Assembly (NCBI RefSeq): GCF_036885195.1
Contig: NZ_CP133656.1
Location: forward strand, 496,001 to 560,000
DNA: 64,000 nt
Source: Pectobacterium cacticida
Lineage (GTDB): Bacteria > Pseudomonadota > Gammaproteobacteria > Enterobacterales > Enterobacteriaceae
Direction of reading: 5' to 3'
Part shown: positions 33,683-43,310 of the stretch, piece after piece
Layout: every line of letters starts with the position of its first letter
Numbering within the stretch: the first letter of the stretch is position 1
Notes under the pieces: generated by a model
Databases searched by the model: none
What the model was told of the DNA's origin: nothing
Seen by the model: the letters and a program-made list of their open reading frames with translations, nothing else
Made by a program: the position numbers and the translations under genes

Positions 33683-34431
33683 TTATAATTTTCTTTGGGG
33701 AATATGGGCGGTATGGGCCTTATTGATTATTGCCTGGTTCATTGATATTTATAATGAATTTCCCCTTTGGGATTATGGTTATGAAACCGTTGGCCTATTA
33801 GTCGCAAGCGCATTGTTTTTTTTTGTTAAAAAAAGGAATAATACAATGTTTTCATTCGATAAAAATAAAAAATCTATTAAAACCCCGCAAGATACTCACG
33901 CACAGCAAGAATATAAAACGCAGCATGAGCACGATGATAAAAATCCCCCCCCCAGCGCTGTCTCCGTCAGGTGAGTTGACTCATTCAGCGAATGCGGTGC
34001 GTGTGAAAAAAGATACCTTTATTTCCCAAGGCGCATCTATGACGGGTTCTCTGACCGTTGATGGCAATATCACCGTAGAAGGTCAAGTGGACGGTGATAT
34101 ACAGTGTGATAACACGATTAAAGTGGAGCATACGGGTCAGGTAAAGGGGGAAATAAAAGCACAACAGATCGTTATCAATGGTCGTGTCGAAGGGCGCATC
34201 GCCGCCAGTGCCGTGGCTATCCTGGCGGAGGGAAAAGTTTTCGGCGATATTTTCACGGATGAGCTTTCCATCGAAAAAGGCGGCCTTTTCATCGGGCAGT
34301 CCCACCCTCTGACGCCGCCTACGCAGAATCAGGACAAATTGTCCTACGCGGAAACGAAAAAAGAAAAAAATAAAATAGCTACTGAACAAGAAAATATCGT
34401 GGCGCTATCAGGTACTACACCGACGGCGTGA
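33675..34431 (+). CDS. Membrane bactofilin (CcmA-like), frame interrupted at poly-C
   Basis: Two overlapping reading frames together make one bactofilin. The first starts at a GTG at 33675 and encodes two hydrophobic segments (about residues 6-20 and 36-49) and a polar linker. It hits a stop at about 33972. The second frame carries the bactofilin beta-helix (DTFISQGASMTGSLTVDGNITV and further repeats) to 34431. They join at a run of nine C at 33945-33953. With eight C the product would be one 251-residue protein. An internal ATG at 33846 preceded by AAGGA could start a 194-residue soluble form. Proteus mirabilis CcmA, a cell-shape protein, has the same membrane-plus-bactofilin layout and is reported in full-length and shorter forms. 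As written the gene is off. Phase variation, sequencing error and decay are all possible. Confidence 0.75.
33945..33953 (+). repeat. Homopolymer of nine C in the bactofilin gene
   Basis: Nine consecutive C fall exactly where the reading frame of the bactofilin gene changes. Loss of one C or gain of two restores a continuous frame. Such tracts mutate by slipped-strand pairing and are typical of phase-variable genes. Confidence 0.85.
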
Positions 34432-34461
34432 AGCATACGGGAGATAGGACAATAAAATTAT

Positions 34462-37185
34462 ATGGATGATGAAGATATAATTGCTCGACGCTATTTCCGT
34501 TATTGGGGCAAAGCCAGCCGATCGACGGATGAGGCTCCAGGGGATGAATACCACCTGTTGCCTTACCATTGTTTGGATGTCGCGGCCTGTGGTCATGTTT
34601 TATTAAAAAATAATGTTTTCCAGGCGCGTTATATTCTGCGCGAACTGTCCGTTGACGGTAGCGATCTGTCCATGTGGTTTTCCTATTTTCTTGCCTGGCA
34701 CGATATAGGGAAATTCGCACGTGGATTCCAACGTAAATATAGCAACCCGGATTCCCCTTTAGTTCAGGCCTCTGGTCAGGTTGATACGGTAAAGCACGAC
34801 ACCTTGGGTTTTTGGTTATGGCGAGAGCGGGACGTATTGCCCAATCTCTTTCCTCTGGACGCGCAAAAACTCCCCTCCGTGGTGAAGAGTTCGCTGGATA
34901 TCTGGCTGAATATCGTTACCGGGCACCACGGCAAACCGCCAGAAATCGTGAGTAAGGGCAGTTTGGCTTTTCATCGCGATGATTATGTAGCCATACGGGA
35001 TTATCTGCAGGATTTAGCAACGTGTTTCCCTGGCCTCTCGGCGTTTCCGGCGTGTTTTGCCGATAAAGGCTGGAGAAACACGCTAAAGCAACAAAGTTGG
35101 GCGCTGGCTGGCTTAACGGTACTGGCGGATTGGCTAGGCTCGCGCCAGCAAGATTTCCACTATTGCAGTACACCGATGCCGCTTGATGTTTATTGGCGTG
35201 AACACGCGCTGCCGACGGCGGAAGACGTCATTTCGCGTTTGCCGCGTACCCCTTCTCCCGCTCCTTTTCATGATATTCAGCAGCTTTTCCCCTTTATCCA
35301 ACAGCCTACGCCGTTACAACAGTATGTACGGGCGGTGGATATTTCTGCTGACGGGCCGCAGCTTTTTATTTTGGAAGATGTGACCGGCGCGGGGAAAACG
35401 GAAGCGGCGATGATCCTGGCGCATCGGTTGATGGCGCAACAAAAAGCGTGCGGCATCTATGTTGGATTACCGACGATGGCGACGGCGAATGCGATGTACC
35501 AGCGGCTTGCCAACGCGTATCGGGCGTTATATACACCGGAGCACAACCCTTCGCTGATGCTTTCGCACGGCGCTCGTCATATGTCGTCTGCTTTTATGCA
35601 ATCGTTGTGGGAAGGAGATAGCCAGGGGCAGGCAGAGTATGACAAGGAAGAAAGCGCCGCCAGCAAGGATTGCAACATCTGGTTTGCGGACTCGCGTAAG
35701 AAAGCGCTGCTGGCAGATATCGGCGTGGGTACGCTCGATCAAGCCCTGATGGCGGTGATGCCGTTTCGCCACCAGTCGCTACGGGTGTTGGGGTTACAGA
35801 ACAAACTGCTGATTCTGGATGAAGTCCATGCCTATGACGCTTACATGAGCAAGCTGGTCGAGCTGTTGATCGGTTTTCATGCACGGCAGGGCGGCAACGT
35901 CATCATTCTCACCGCAACATTACCGCAAAGCCTACGTGAGAAGCTGACGCAGGCATTCGCATTGGGCATCGACGGTGAAGCCGTGTGTCCCGATCCTGAT
36001 GCCGCTTATCCGTGGTTGACGCAGGTAACGCGTGATGGCCTGAGAGAAACGGCGTTAGAAACGCGAGCGCAAGTGCGGCGTGAGGTCAAAATCGGCTGGC
36101 TGACTGAACGCCTGTCGGGTATTCACCTCGTTAAACGGGCCGTCGCGGCGGGCCAATCAATCGGTTGGATTAGGAATACGGTAGATGATGCCATAGCCGT
36201 TTACCATCAATTGCTTGACGCCGGTATTGCCGAAGAAAATTTGCTGCTGTTTCACAGTCGCTTTGCCTTTTGCGATCGCATGGCCATTGAAGAACGCGCA
36301 TTGGCATGGTTTGGTAAAGACAGCACGCCGCACGAACGCGCAGGCAAAGTACTGATTGCTACGCAGGTGGTCGAGCAGTCACTGGATATTGATCTCGATA
36401 ACATGATTAGCGATTTAGCGCCGATTGATTTACTCATTCAGCGCGCCGGGCGGCTCCAGCGCCATATCCGCTTTCCCGATGGCCGACGGAAAACCGAGAC
36501 GGACGCGGCACCACTAACGGATGAACGCCCAGCGGCGGTATTACACATCATGGCACCCGTTTGGCAACCGGAAGCGGAGGCTGACTGGCTAGGTGATGAA
36601 CTGCGCAACAGTGGCTATGTCTACCCCGACCATGCGGCGTTATGGCGCACACAGGCGATATTACGGGAGTACGGTGCGATAACCATGCCGGAAGCGGCGC
36701 GCTTGTTGATTAACAGCGTGTATGAAGAACAGATTGCGGCCCCTCCGGCTCTGGAAGCGATAGCCAATAGGGTGCTGGGGGAACGATATGGCCAGCGTTC
36801 CATTGCCAGCCAGTCATCGTTGGCCGTAGTACATGGGTATTGCGCGCAGTCCAGCGAATCGGGCTGGAGCGATGCGGTAGATATTTCTACCCGCCTGGGA
36901 GAGGAAACACAGGATCTGTATCTGGCATGGAAAGCAGAAAATGACGACGATCTACCCCAGCCTTATGCCGCATCTGACACCTTCGCCTGGGAACAGAGCC
37001 GCGTGCAGGTTCGGTTAAGCTGGTGGCAGAAACGTAAAACCGGATTACCGCTACTGGAAGGCGACGCGTTAGAACGGTTCCGGCTGCAATTACACCGCCC
37101 GCAGGCCGAGGTAGTGCTATTGCCGCGAGGAGAGAACCCCGCGTTCTACAGCGAGCGAGTGGGGTTAGCGTTATTGGATTCCTGA
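34462..37185 (+). CDS. cas3: CRISPR-associated nuclease-helicase Cas3 (type I-E)
   Basis: The 907-residue protein has an N-terminal HD nuclease domain with H36 and the H80-D81 pair (AWHDIGKFARGF). A superfamily 2 helicase follows, with Walker A TGAGKTEAA near residue 308, DEVHAYD near 452, the ILTATLP motif, and QVVEQSLDIDLDN plus QRAGRLQRH further on. It is recruited by Cascade to R-loops and degrades the target strand. It is the first gene of the locus and is separated from cse1 by 150 bp, as in E. coli, where the two parts have separate promoters. Confidence 0.96.
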   Translation: MDDEDIIARRYFRYWGKASRSTDEAPGDEYHLLPYHCLDVAACGHVLLKNNVFQARYILRELSVDGSDLSMWFSYFLAWHDIGKFARGFQRKYSNPDSPLVQASGQVDTVKHDTLGFWLWRERDVLPNLFPLDAQKLPSVVKSSLDIWLNIVTGHHGKPPEIVSKGSLAFHRDDYVAIRDYLQDLATCFPGLSAFPACFADKGWRNTLKQQSWALAGLTVLADWLGSRQQDFHYCSTPMPLDVYWREHALPTAEDVISRLPRTPSPAPFHDIQQLFPFIQQPTPLQQYVRAVDISADGPQLFILEDVTGAGKTEAAMILAHRLMAQQKACGIYVGLPTMATANAMYQRLANAYRALYTPEHNPSLMLSHGARHMSSAFMQSLWEGDSQGQAEYDKEESAASKDCNIWFADSRKKALLADIGVGTLDQALMAVMPFRHQSLRVLGLQNKLLILDEVHAYDAYMSKLVELLIGFHARQGGNVIILTATLPQSLREKLTQAFALGIDGEAVCPDPDAAYPWLTQVTRDGLRETALETRAQVRREVKIGWLTERLSGIHLVKRAVAAGQSIGWIRNTVDDAIAVYHQLLDAGIAEENLLLFHSRFAFCDRMAIEERALAWFGKDSTPHERAGKVLIATQVVEQSLDIDLDNMISDLAPIDLLIQRAGRLQRHIRFPDGRRKTETDAAPLTDERPAAVLHIMAPVWQPEAEADWLGDELRNSGYVYPDHAALWRTQAILREYGAITMPEAARLLINSVYEEQIAAPPALEAIANRVLGERYGQRSIASQSSLAVVHGYCAQSSESGWSDAVDISTRLGEETQDLYLAWKAENDDDLPQPYAASDTFAWEQSRVQVRLSWWQKRKTGLPLLEGDALERFRLQLHRPQAEVVLLPRGENPAFYSERVGLALLDS

Positions 37186-37335
37186 GAGGATAGTCTGGTC
37201 TTGAGGTTTGTCCTGCGCTAAGCCACAAACGTGAGCCATTTCTCTGGCGTCGTCGCGTAAATGCGTTAAAAAAGTGGTTGCATATTTAGCCCTAACGAGG
37301 CTTGCCGCAGGGAGGCGGCATACATAGGAGGTACG
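37186..37335 (+). promoter_or_regulatory. cas3-cse1 intergenic region
   Basis: This 150-bp gap precedes the Cascade-adaptation gene block. A strong ribosome site AGGAGG lies 5 bases before the cse1 ATG. A candidate -35/-10 region lies near the AT-rich stretch at 37268-37292. In E. coli the matching gap holds a promoter controlled by H-NS and LeuO. Nothing specific to those proteins can be read here. Confidence 0.45.
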
Positions 37336-38907
37336 ATGTTTTCATTGATTGAAGACCCCTGGCTACCCGCGATGTTTGCGGATGGTCGGGTGGGTAACAT
37401 TTCCCCACAGCAACTCCCGGATGACGATATTATCGATCTCGCCTGGCCGCGAGCCGATTTTCAGGGTGCGGCCTATCAACTCCTTATCGGCCTGCTACAA
37501 ACCGCCTATGCGCCCGCCGATGATGAAGATTGGAGCGAAATCTGGGAAAACGGGCTTGGTGTAGATTTTCCGCAAGCGTTAGCCGCGCTGGCACCGGCGA
37601 TGCGCTTTGGCGCGCAGAAACCGGCGTTTATGCAGGATTTCGCCACGCTCGACAGTGACCCTACACCGATTTCCGGCCTGCTGATCGACGCTCCCGGCGG
37701 TAATACGCTCAAGCTAAATAAAGATCACTTCATTAAACGCGGCACGGTCAACGCGGTATGCCCGCACTGCGCGGCAATGGCGCTGTTTACGTTACAAACC
37801 AATGCGCCATCTGGCGGGCAGGGGCACCGTACCGGGATGCGCGGCGGCGGGCCGCTTACCACGCTGCTTATGCCGGAAGCAACCGGTGTGCCGCTGTGGA
37901 AAAAACTCTGGATGAACGTAGTGACGCAGGCGGTGATACCAAAAGGTAAGCCCGATGCCACGGTGTTCCCGTGGTTGGCACCTACCCCCACCAGCGATGG
38001 CGCACACCCGCCGGTGACGCCGGAAAATGCGCATCCGTTGCAGGCTTACTGGGGCATGCCGCGCCGCATCGAATTGGATTTCACCACGCTACAGGCCGGA
38101 GCATGCGATCTGTGTGGTACGCAATCCACGACATTGCTCACGCAGTATCGCAGCAAAAACTATGGCATCCAGTACGACCGTTGGCGACACCCGCTTTCGC
38201 CGTACCGCCGCGCGCTGAAAGGCGACGACGCTCCGTTTCTATCGGTAAAAGGGCAGCCGGGCGGGTTGGCGTATCGGGATTGGTTAGGGTTGATGATGGT
38301 GGTGGAAGATAAGCTTAATCACACTTATCCCGCTACGGTCGTACAGCACAACGTCCGGCGGGATGAACTGCGTAGGGACTCTGGGTTGTGGTGTTTTGGT
38401 TACGATATGGACAACATGAAGGCGCGTTGTTGGTATGAGCACCATGTTCCGCTGCTGTTTGCCTCCGATCATTTTCGCGATGATCTTCTTGCGCAACGGG
38501 AATATAAAGACCATTTGCAACTGGCGGTGGAGCTGGCGCGTGACAGCGCCACGCTGTTGCGTCAGATGATTAAGGAAGCCTGGTTTTCGCGCCCCAAGGA
38601 TGCAAAAGGGGATTTTAGCGCTATTGATGTCGCGTTCTGGCAGGAAACGCAGCCCGGTTTTATGCGGTTATGCCAGTCGTTGTCTCAGGGGGATACTCCC
38701 GCCAGAGCGCTGAAAACGTGGCGACAGCAGATTTATCGTTACCTGCTGGATAACTACGATGCCCGCGTGTTTAGCAATCCAGATGAACACCGCGATTTGG
38801 CTAGAGCGGCGGGAACACGGAAAAAACTGAGCGCGTTTTTCGGTAAACAGAAAGCGGCAGACACCATTAAACAAATGCAGGAGGCAGTGGATGGCAAACA
38901 CGGCTGA
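37336..38907 (+). CDS. cse1: Cascade large subunit Cse1 (CasA, Cas8e)
   Basis: The 523-residue protein is the PAM-sensing large subunit of Cascade in type I-E systems. Family motifs include the MFSLIEDPWLPAMFADGRVG start and WRHPLSPYRRA near residue 278. Two CxxC pairs (CPHC near 137 and CDLC near 256) suggest a zinc site. It is slightly longer than E. coli CasA (502). It begins the gene block cse1-cse2-cas7-cas5-cas6e-cas1-cas2, in which genes overlap or lie within a few bases of each other. Confidence 0.95.
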   Translation: MFSLIEDPWLPAMFADGRVGNISPQQLPDDDIIDLAWPRADFQGAAYQLLIGLLQTAYAPADDEDWSEIWENGLGVDFPQALAALAPAMRFGAQKPAFMQDFATLDSDPTPISGLLIDAPGGNTLKLNKDHFIKRGTVNAVCPHCAAMALFTLQTNAPSGGQGHRTGMRGGGPLTTLLMPEATGVPLWKKLWMNVVTQAVIPKGKPDATVFPWLAPTPTSDGAHPPVTPENAHPLQAYWGMPRRIELDFTTLQAGACDLCGTQSTTLLTQYRSKNYGIQYDRWRHPLSPYRRALKGDDAPFLSVKGQPGGLAYRDWLGLMMVVEDKLNHTYPATVVQHNVRRDELRRDSGLWCFGYDMDNMKARCWYEHHVPLLFASDHFRDDLLAQREYKDHLQLAVELARDSATLLRQMIKEAWFSRPKDAKGDFSAIDVAFWQETQPGFMRLCQSLSQGDTPARALKTWRQQIYRYLLDNYDARVFSNPDEHRDLARAAGTRKKLSAFFGKQKAADTIKQMQEAVDGKHG

Positions 38908-39526
38908 CTTTTTGGTCATCAACAAGGATGACGCAAAAAAGATTAATGATTGGTTCGATGCGTTACAACATCGTCACGGTTTCGCCGGCAACGGTCGCGC
39001 GCGTCGCGCAGAACTTCGTCGGGCTAAGTCACCACCCTACGGCGTGCTGACCTGTCCGGGATACCACGATTTAGCGGGGAAGCTGGCGGATTATCTGAGA
39101 CAGGAACATCACATTGTGGCGCTGGCGATTTTTGTTTCTGTCGCGGCACATGTCGAGAAAAATACCGCTAAGGATGGCAAAAAGAGCTTCGCAGCACAGT
39201 TGGGGGAAAAACAGGGAGGCGATCGTCCTTATCTTTCTCCTCTACGCTTTGAACGACTACAGCGGGCGCAAACGCCGGAAGAACTATATCGTCAGCTTTT
39301 CCGCGCCGTACAAATTCGCGGTGAGGCGGGCGTAAATCTCCCTTCGCTGGCAGACGGTATTTTCCTCTGGGTGGAAGAGTGGCAGGCGCGGCAGGAAAAC
39401 CGTGCGCCGGAGATCCATCCCTTACGACGTAACGCCGTGCGCTGGGCGTGTGAATATGCGCAGGCGTCACAAGATATCACCCTTGATGAACCCACCACAG
39501 CAACGACAGCCTCAGATAAGGAATAA
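38891..39526 (+). CDS. cse2: Cascade small subunit Cse2 (CasB)
   Basis: The 211-residue helical, basic protein matches the Cse2 family, with the WFDALQHRHGFAGNGRARRAELRRAKSP-type N-terminal region and NLPSLADGIFLWVEEWQ in the C-terminal half. Two copies normally line the belly of Cascade and bind the displaced strand. Its ATG lies 17 bases inside the end of cse1, so translation is coupled. It is longer than E. coli CasB (160). Confidence 0.92.
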   Translation: MANTADFLVINKDDAKKINDWFDALQHRHGFAGNGRARRAELRRAKSPPYGVLTCPGYHDLAGKLADYLRQEHHIVALAIFVSVAAHVEKNTAKDGKKSFAAQLGEKQGGDRPYLSPLRFERLQRAQTPEELYRQLFRAVQIRGEAGVNLPSLADGIFLWVEEWQARQENRAPEIHPLRRNAVRWACEYAQASQDITLDEPTTATTASDKE

Positions 39527-39529
39527 CGG

Positions 39530-40597
39530 ATGACCACTTTTATCCAGCTTCATTTTTTAACGGCTTACCCCTCATCCAATCTGAACCGTGACGACGCAGG
39601 GCGTCCGAAAACGGCGATGGTTGGCGGCATTGAGCGTTTGCGCGTTTCTTCGCAAAGCCTGAAACGCGCATGGCGCACTTCAGACGTGTTTGCTTCCGCG
39701 ATGGAGGGGCATATTGGCACGCGTAGCCGCCGTCTCGGTCGAGAAGTCTATAACGCGCTGATTGCTGGCGGCATGACAGAAAAATTGGCCGATAAAGCGG
39801 CGCTGAGTATTGCCGCACAGTTTGGTAAACCGAAGAAAGAAGAAAAAGACAGCAAAGATCCGCTGGAAAAATATGATATCGAACAGCTTGCGCATATTAG
39901 CGTACAGGAACGGGCGTTAATCGATCGTCTGGTTGCTCAGTTAATCGAGCAAGCGCGTGAGCCAAACAGTGATGAGCTGAAATTGCTGCGTAAAGGGGCG
40001 ACGAGCGTGGATATCGCGTTGTTTGGTCGGATGCTGGCTTCCAGCCCAGAGTTCAATGTCGAAGCCGCCTGTCAGGTGGCGCATGCGCTGGGCGTGAGCG
40101 CCGTCACTATTGAAGATGATTTCTTTACCGCGGTGGATGACCTGAATACGGCCGCTGATAGCGGGTCGGCGCATATGGGAGAACAGAGTTTTGCCTCGGC
40201 GCTGTTCTACCATTACGTTTGCATTAACCGCGATCTGCTATTGGAAAATCTGAATAATGACGACGATCTGGTGGCTCGTACGCTACGCGCTTTGGCTGAG
40301 ACGGCGCTTACCGTATCACCCGGCGGCAAGCAAAATAGCTTCGCCAGTCGGGCGCTGGCAACCTATGCGCTGGCGGAAAAGGGCACCGATCAGCCACGCA
40401 CCTTGTCGGTCGCTTTTTTCAAGCCTATTCGCAGCGACAATCAAGTGAATGATGCGATTGAATTGCTGCGCCAGCAAAAGGCCAAGTTTGATCGGGTCTA
40501 TGCCTCCACGGGCAGCGTTCCTCACTATGAACTGAACGTAGAAGGCGGCAGTGAGGGCGGTTCGCTGCAAGGGTTGCTGGATTTTATCAGCCAGTAG
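39530..40597 (+). CDS. cas7: Cascade backbone subunit Cas7 (CasC, Cse4)
   Basis: The 355-residue protein is the RAMP-type backbone subunit, usually present six times per Cascade and wrapped along the crRNA spacer. The start FIQLHFLTAYPSSNLNRDD and the RVSSQSLKRAWR segment near residue 36 are typical, as is the AYGLAEKGTDQPRTL-like region late in the chain. It starts 4 bases after cse2. Confidence 0.95.
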   Translation: MTTFIQLHFLTAYPSSNLNRDDAGRPKTAMVGGIERLRVSSQSLKRAWRTSDVFASAMEGHIGTRSRRLGREVYNALIAGGMTEKLADKAALSIAAQFGKPKKEEKDSKDPLEKYDIEQLAHISVQERALIDRLVAQLIEQAREPNSDELKLLRKGATSVDIALFGRMLASSPEFNVEAACQVAHALGVSAVTIEDDFFTAVDDLNTAADSGSAHMGEQSFASALFYHYVCINRDLLLENLNNDDDLVARTLRALAETALTVSPGGKQNSFASRALATYALAEKGTDQPRTLSVAFFKPIRSDNQVNDAIELLRQQKAKFDRVYASTGSVPHYELNVEGGSEGGSLQGLLDFISQ

Positions 40598-40606
40598 GAG
40601 CGCAAG

Positions 40607-41341
40607 ATGGATCACTATCTGGTTTTTCAGATCTATGCCCCGCTGGTGTCCTGGGGCGAAGCGGCGGTTGGCGAAGTGCGCCATACCTCGATGGTGCCAA
40701 GCCGTTCGGCCTTGTTGGGCCTGCTGGCGGCGGCGTTAGGCATCCGACGTGACGATAGCGCCAGGCTGGCCGTGTTCAACCAGCATTATCATATCGCCGT
40801 GCGGCCCTTGTCCGATCGTGAAACCTGGCTAACGGACTACCACACGGTGCAGATGCCGAAAGAAAACCGTAAAGTCCCACGCTATACCCGGCGTGACGAG
40901 CTGCGGCCGGAGGCCGGGCAAGCGCTGGAAACGATGCTGACTTCACGCGAATATCGCTGTGATGCCTATTACCATATCGCGATTAGCGCCACGCCGGGCG
41001 CGCCTTATTCGCTTACGGCATTGCGTGACGCACTGCAATCACCGGTATTTACGCTTTATTTCGGGCGTAAAAGCTGCCCGCCCGCGCTGCCGTTGGCCCC
41101 ACATCTCTTTTCTGGCGACTTGGCAGAGGTCTGGCGGCAGGCAAGCCAAACCCCCGCCCTGAACGATCCCGCCTTGCGTTCGATCGGGTGTGCTGAAGGT
41201 GTGTGCTACTGGGAACAGGAAAGCGGCACGGGGCTAACGCCGCACTACCGCGTTGAGCGCAACGATCAGCCCGCCGATCGACGCCGTTGGCAGTTCACCT
41301 CTCGCGTACAATATGTCGGGCGAGCGAAGGGGGAGGGATAA
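40607..41341 (+). CDS. cas5: Cascade subunit Cas5 (CasD)
   Basis: The 244-residue Cas5e protein caps the 5' handle of the crRNA in Cascade. The N-terminal RAMP motif LVFQIYAPLVSWGEAAVGEVR and SRSALLGLLAAALGI are family marks. Its stop overlaps the cas6e start (TAATG). Confidence 0.94.
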   Translation: MDHYLVFQIYAPLVSWGEAAVGEVRHTSMVPSRSALLGLLAAALGIRRDDSARLAVFNQHYHIAVRPLSDRETWLTDYHTVQMPKENRKVPRYTRRDELRPEAGQALETMLTSREYRCDAYYHIAISATPGAPYSLTALRDALQSPVFTLYFGRKSCPPALPLAPHLFSGDLAEVWRQASQTPALNDPALRSIGCAEGVCYWEQESGTGLTPHYRVERNDQPADRRRWQFTSRVQYVGRAKGEG

Positions 41342-41988
41342 TGTATTTTTCCAGAATAACGCTGGACGTTAAGGCGCTGCCGCAGGCGATGGCGGAAAAA
41401 CGGCGCCAGGCTGGCGGCTATGCCAGTCATCAATGGCTTTGGCAACTGTTTCCCGATCAACTACAGCGATCGTTTCTGTTTCGTGAAGAAGATCAGGGGA
41501 TACAAAGCCTGTTTTATCTCCTTTCTGAACGGGCGCCACGGGCTGAACATAATCTATTTCGGGTGGAAACTAAACCGTACCAACCGCAGTGGCATGAGGG
41601 GATGACGCTGGCGTTTTCCCTGCGCGCTAATCCGGTGGTCACGCGGGACGGCAAGCGGAGCGATGTGCTAATGGATGCACGTTACCAGGCGCGAACCGAC
41701 GGATTATCCGGCGAGGCATTATGGCGGCATCAGCAACAGCGCGCGTATGACTGGCTGGTACGCCAGGGGGAAAATGCGGGCTTTGCGATCGTGTCGGGGC
41801 GGGTCGATGGGTATCGCCGTCATCGCTTGGTTAAGCCGGGCCAGCCAGCGGCAATTATGTTCAGCAGTGTGGATTATGATGGCGTGCTTCGCATTACGGA
41901 CGCTGAACGTTTTGCGCTGGCAGTCCAACTGGGGTTAGGTAAAAGCAAAGCACTGGGATGCGGCCTAATATTGCTGAAACGGGTGTAG
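41341..41988 (+). CDS. cas6e: crRNA-processing endoribonuclease Cas6e (CasE, Cse3)
   Basis: The start is the ATG at 41341, which overlaps the cas5 stop. Longer in-frame readings upstream lie inside cas5 and are not conserved. The 215-residue enzyme has the catalytic pair Y27 and H30 in GGYASHQWLW, matching E. coli H20, and the glycine-rich loop GLGKSKALGCGL near the C-terminus. It cleaves at the base of the repeat hairpin and stays bound to the 3' handle. The stem it needs, CCCCGCGCCAGCGGGG, is present in the array repeat. Confidence 0.94.
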   Translation: MYFSRITLDVKALPQAMAEKRRQAGGYASHQWLWQLFPDQLQRSFLFREEDQGIQSLFYLLSERAPRAEHNLFRVETKPYQPQWHEGMTLAFSLRANPVVTRDGKRSDVLMDARYQARTDGLSGEALWRHQQQRAYDWLVRQGENAGFAIVSGRVDGYRRHRLVKPGQPAAIMFSSVDYDGVLRITDAERFALAVQLGLGKSKALGCGLILLKRV

Positions 41989-42015
41989 TGTGCTCAGTGA
42001 CAAGGAGTGTTAATC

Positions 42016-42933
42016 ATGTATGTTCCACTCAATCCGATCCCGCTTAAGGATCGGGTTTCACTGATTTTTCTGCAATATGGGCAGATTGATGTCATCGATG
42101 GTGCGTTTGTGCTGGTAGATAAAACGGGGGTGAGAACGCACATTCCCGTAGGATCGGTGGCCTGTATTATGCTGGAGCCGGGCACACGGGTTTCTCACGC
42201 GGCGGTGCGATTGGCCGCGACCGTTGGTACGTTACTGGTGTGGGTTGGTGAAGCGGGCGTCCGACTGTATGCGTCAGGGCAACCCGGCGGCGCGCGGTCG
42301 GACAAGTTGCTTTATCAGGCCAAACTGGCTCTGGATGAGGAACTACGCCTGAAAGTCGTACGTAAAATGTTTGAACTGCGCTTTGGCGAACCGGCGCCAA
42401 GCCGTCGATCGGTCGAACAGCTAAGAGGGATTGAGGGGGCTCGCGTGCGCCAAACCTATACGCTATTGGCGCAGCAGTACGGGGTGAAATGGAATGGGCG
42501 TCGCTATGATCCGAAAGATTGGGCACGAGGCGATAAGGTCAACCAGTGTATTAGCGCGGCGACATCCTGTTTGTATGGCATTACGGAAGCCGCGGTGCTG
42601 GCGGCGGGCTATGCGCCTGCAATCGGGTTTGTCCACAGTGGTAAGCCACTTTCCTTTGTCTACGATATTGCCGATATCATCAAATTCGAGGGCGTGGTCG
42701 CGAAAGCCTTTGAAATTGCCGCGCGCAATCCTGCTGAACCCGATCGTGAAGTACGGCTTGCCTGTCGTGATATTTTCCGCAGCCAGAAAACGCTAAGTAA
42801 ATTGATCCCCTTAATTGAGGACGTTTTATCCGCGGGCGGGATTACGCCGCCGCTACCGCCGGATGATGCCCAGCCGCCTGCGATCCCAGAACCGACGCCG
42901 TTTGGCGATAGTGGTCATCGGGGGCGCGGATAA
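42016..42933 (+). CDS. cas1: CRISPR integrase Cas1 (type I-E)
   Basis: The ATG at 42016 follows AAGGAG by 8 bases and gives 305 residues, the E. coli length. A GTG at 42007 overlaps the ribosome site and was rejected. The metal-binding active site is E140, H207 and D220. It inserts new spacers at the leader end together with Cas2. Its stop overlaps the cas2 start. Confidence 0.96.
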   Translation: MYVPLNPIPLKDRVSLIFLQYGQIDVIDGAFVLVDKTGVRTHIPVGSVACIMLEPGTRVSHAAVRLAATVGTLLVWVGEAGVRLYASGQPGGARSDKLLYQAKLALDEELRLKVVRKMFELRFGEPAPSRRSVEQLRGIEGARVRQTYTLLAQQYGVKWNGRRYDPKDWARGDKVNQCISAATSCLYGITEAAVLAAGYAPAIGFVHSGKPLSFVYDIADIIKFEGVVAKAFEIAARNPAEPDREVRLACRDIFRSQKTLSKLIPLIEDVLSAGGITPPLPPDDAQPPAIPEPTPFGDSGHRGRG

Positions 42934-43226
42934 TGAGCATGTTGGTGGTGGTGACGGAAAATATTCCCCCACGTTTACGGGGCCGACTGGCGGTATGGTT
43001 GCTGGAGGTGCGCGCAGGGGTCTATGTTGGTGATACTTCGCGTCGAGTTAGAGAGATGATTTGGCAACAGATTATCGAACTGGCGGAGCAGGGCAACATA
43101 GTTATGGCTTGGGCGACGAACACCGAATCAGGTTTTGAATTTCAAACCTGGGGTGAAAATCGGCGAATGCCGGTAGATCTGGATGGGCTGCGGTTAGTCT
43201 CTTTTTCACCTATTGAAAATCAATAA
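42933..43226 (+). CDS. cas2: CRISPR adaptation protein Cas2 (type I-E)
   Basis: The 97-residue protein is of the E. coli-type Cas2 subfamily with the start MLVVVTENIPPRLRGRLAVWLLEVRAG. The C-terminal segment needed for Cas1 contact is present. The first codon overlaps the cas1 stop (TAATG). The leader and array start 84 bases downstream. Confidence 0.95.
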   Translation: MSMLVVVTENIPPRLRGRLAVWLLEVRAGVYVGDTSRRVREMIWQQIIELAEQGNIVMAWATNTESGFEFQTWGENRRMPVDLDGLRLVSFSPIENQ

Positions 43227-43310
43227 GTTAGTGTTCTTTAACAAAATGAAATAATTGGTGGAAATCTTCATATCGAAAAAAGTATTATAAAACAACGCTC
43301 TACTTTTAGA
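43227..43310 (+). promoter_or_regulatory. CRISPR leader
   Basis: The 84-bp AT-rich stretch between the cas2 stop and the first repeat begins GTTAGTGTTCTTTAACAAAA, close to the start of the E. coli type I-E leader. It should hold the array promoter and the integration signals. A consensus IHF site was not obvious. It ends TTTTAGA directly before the first repeat. Confidence 0.8.
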
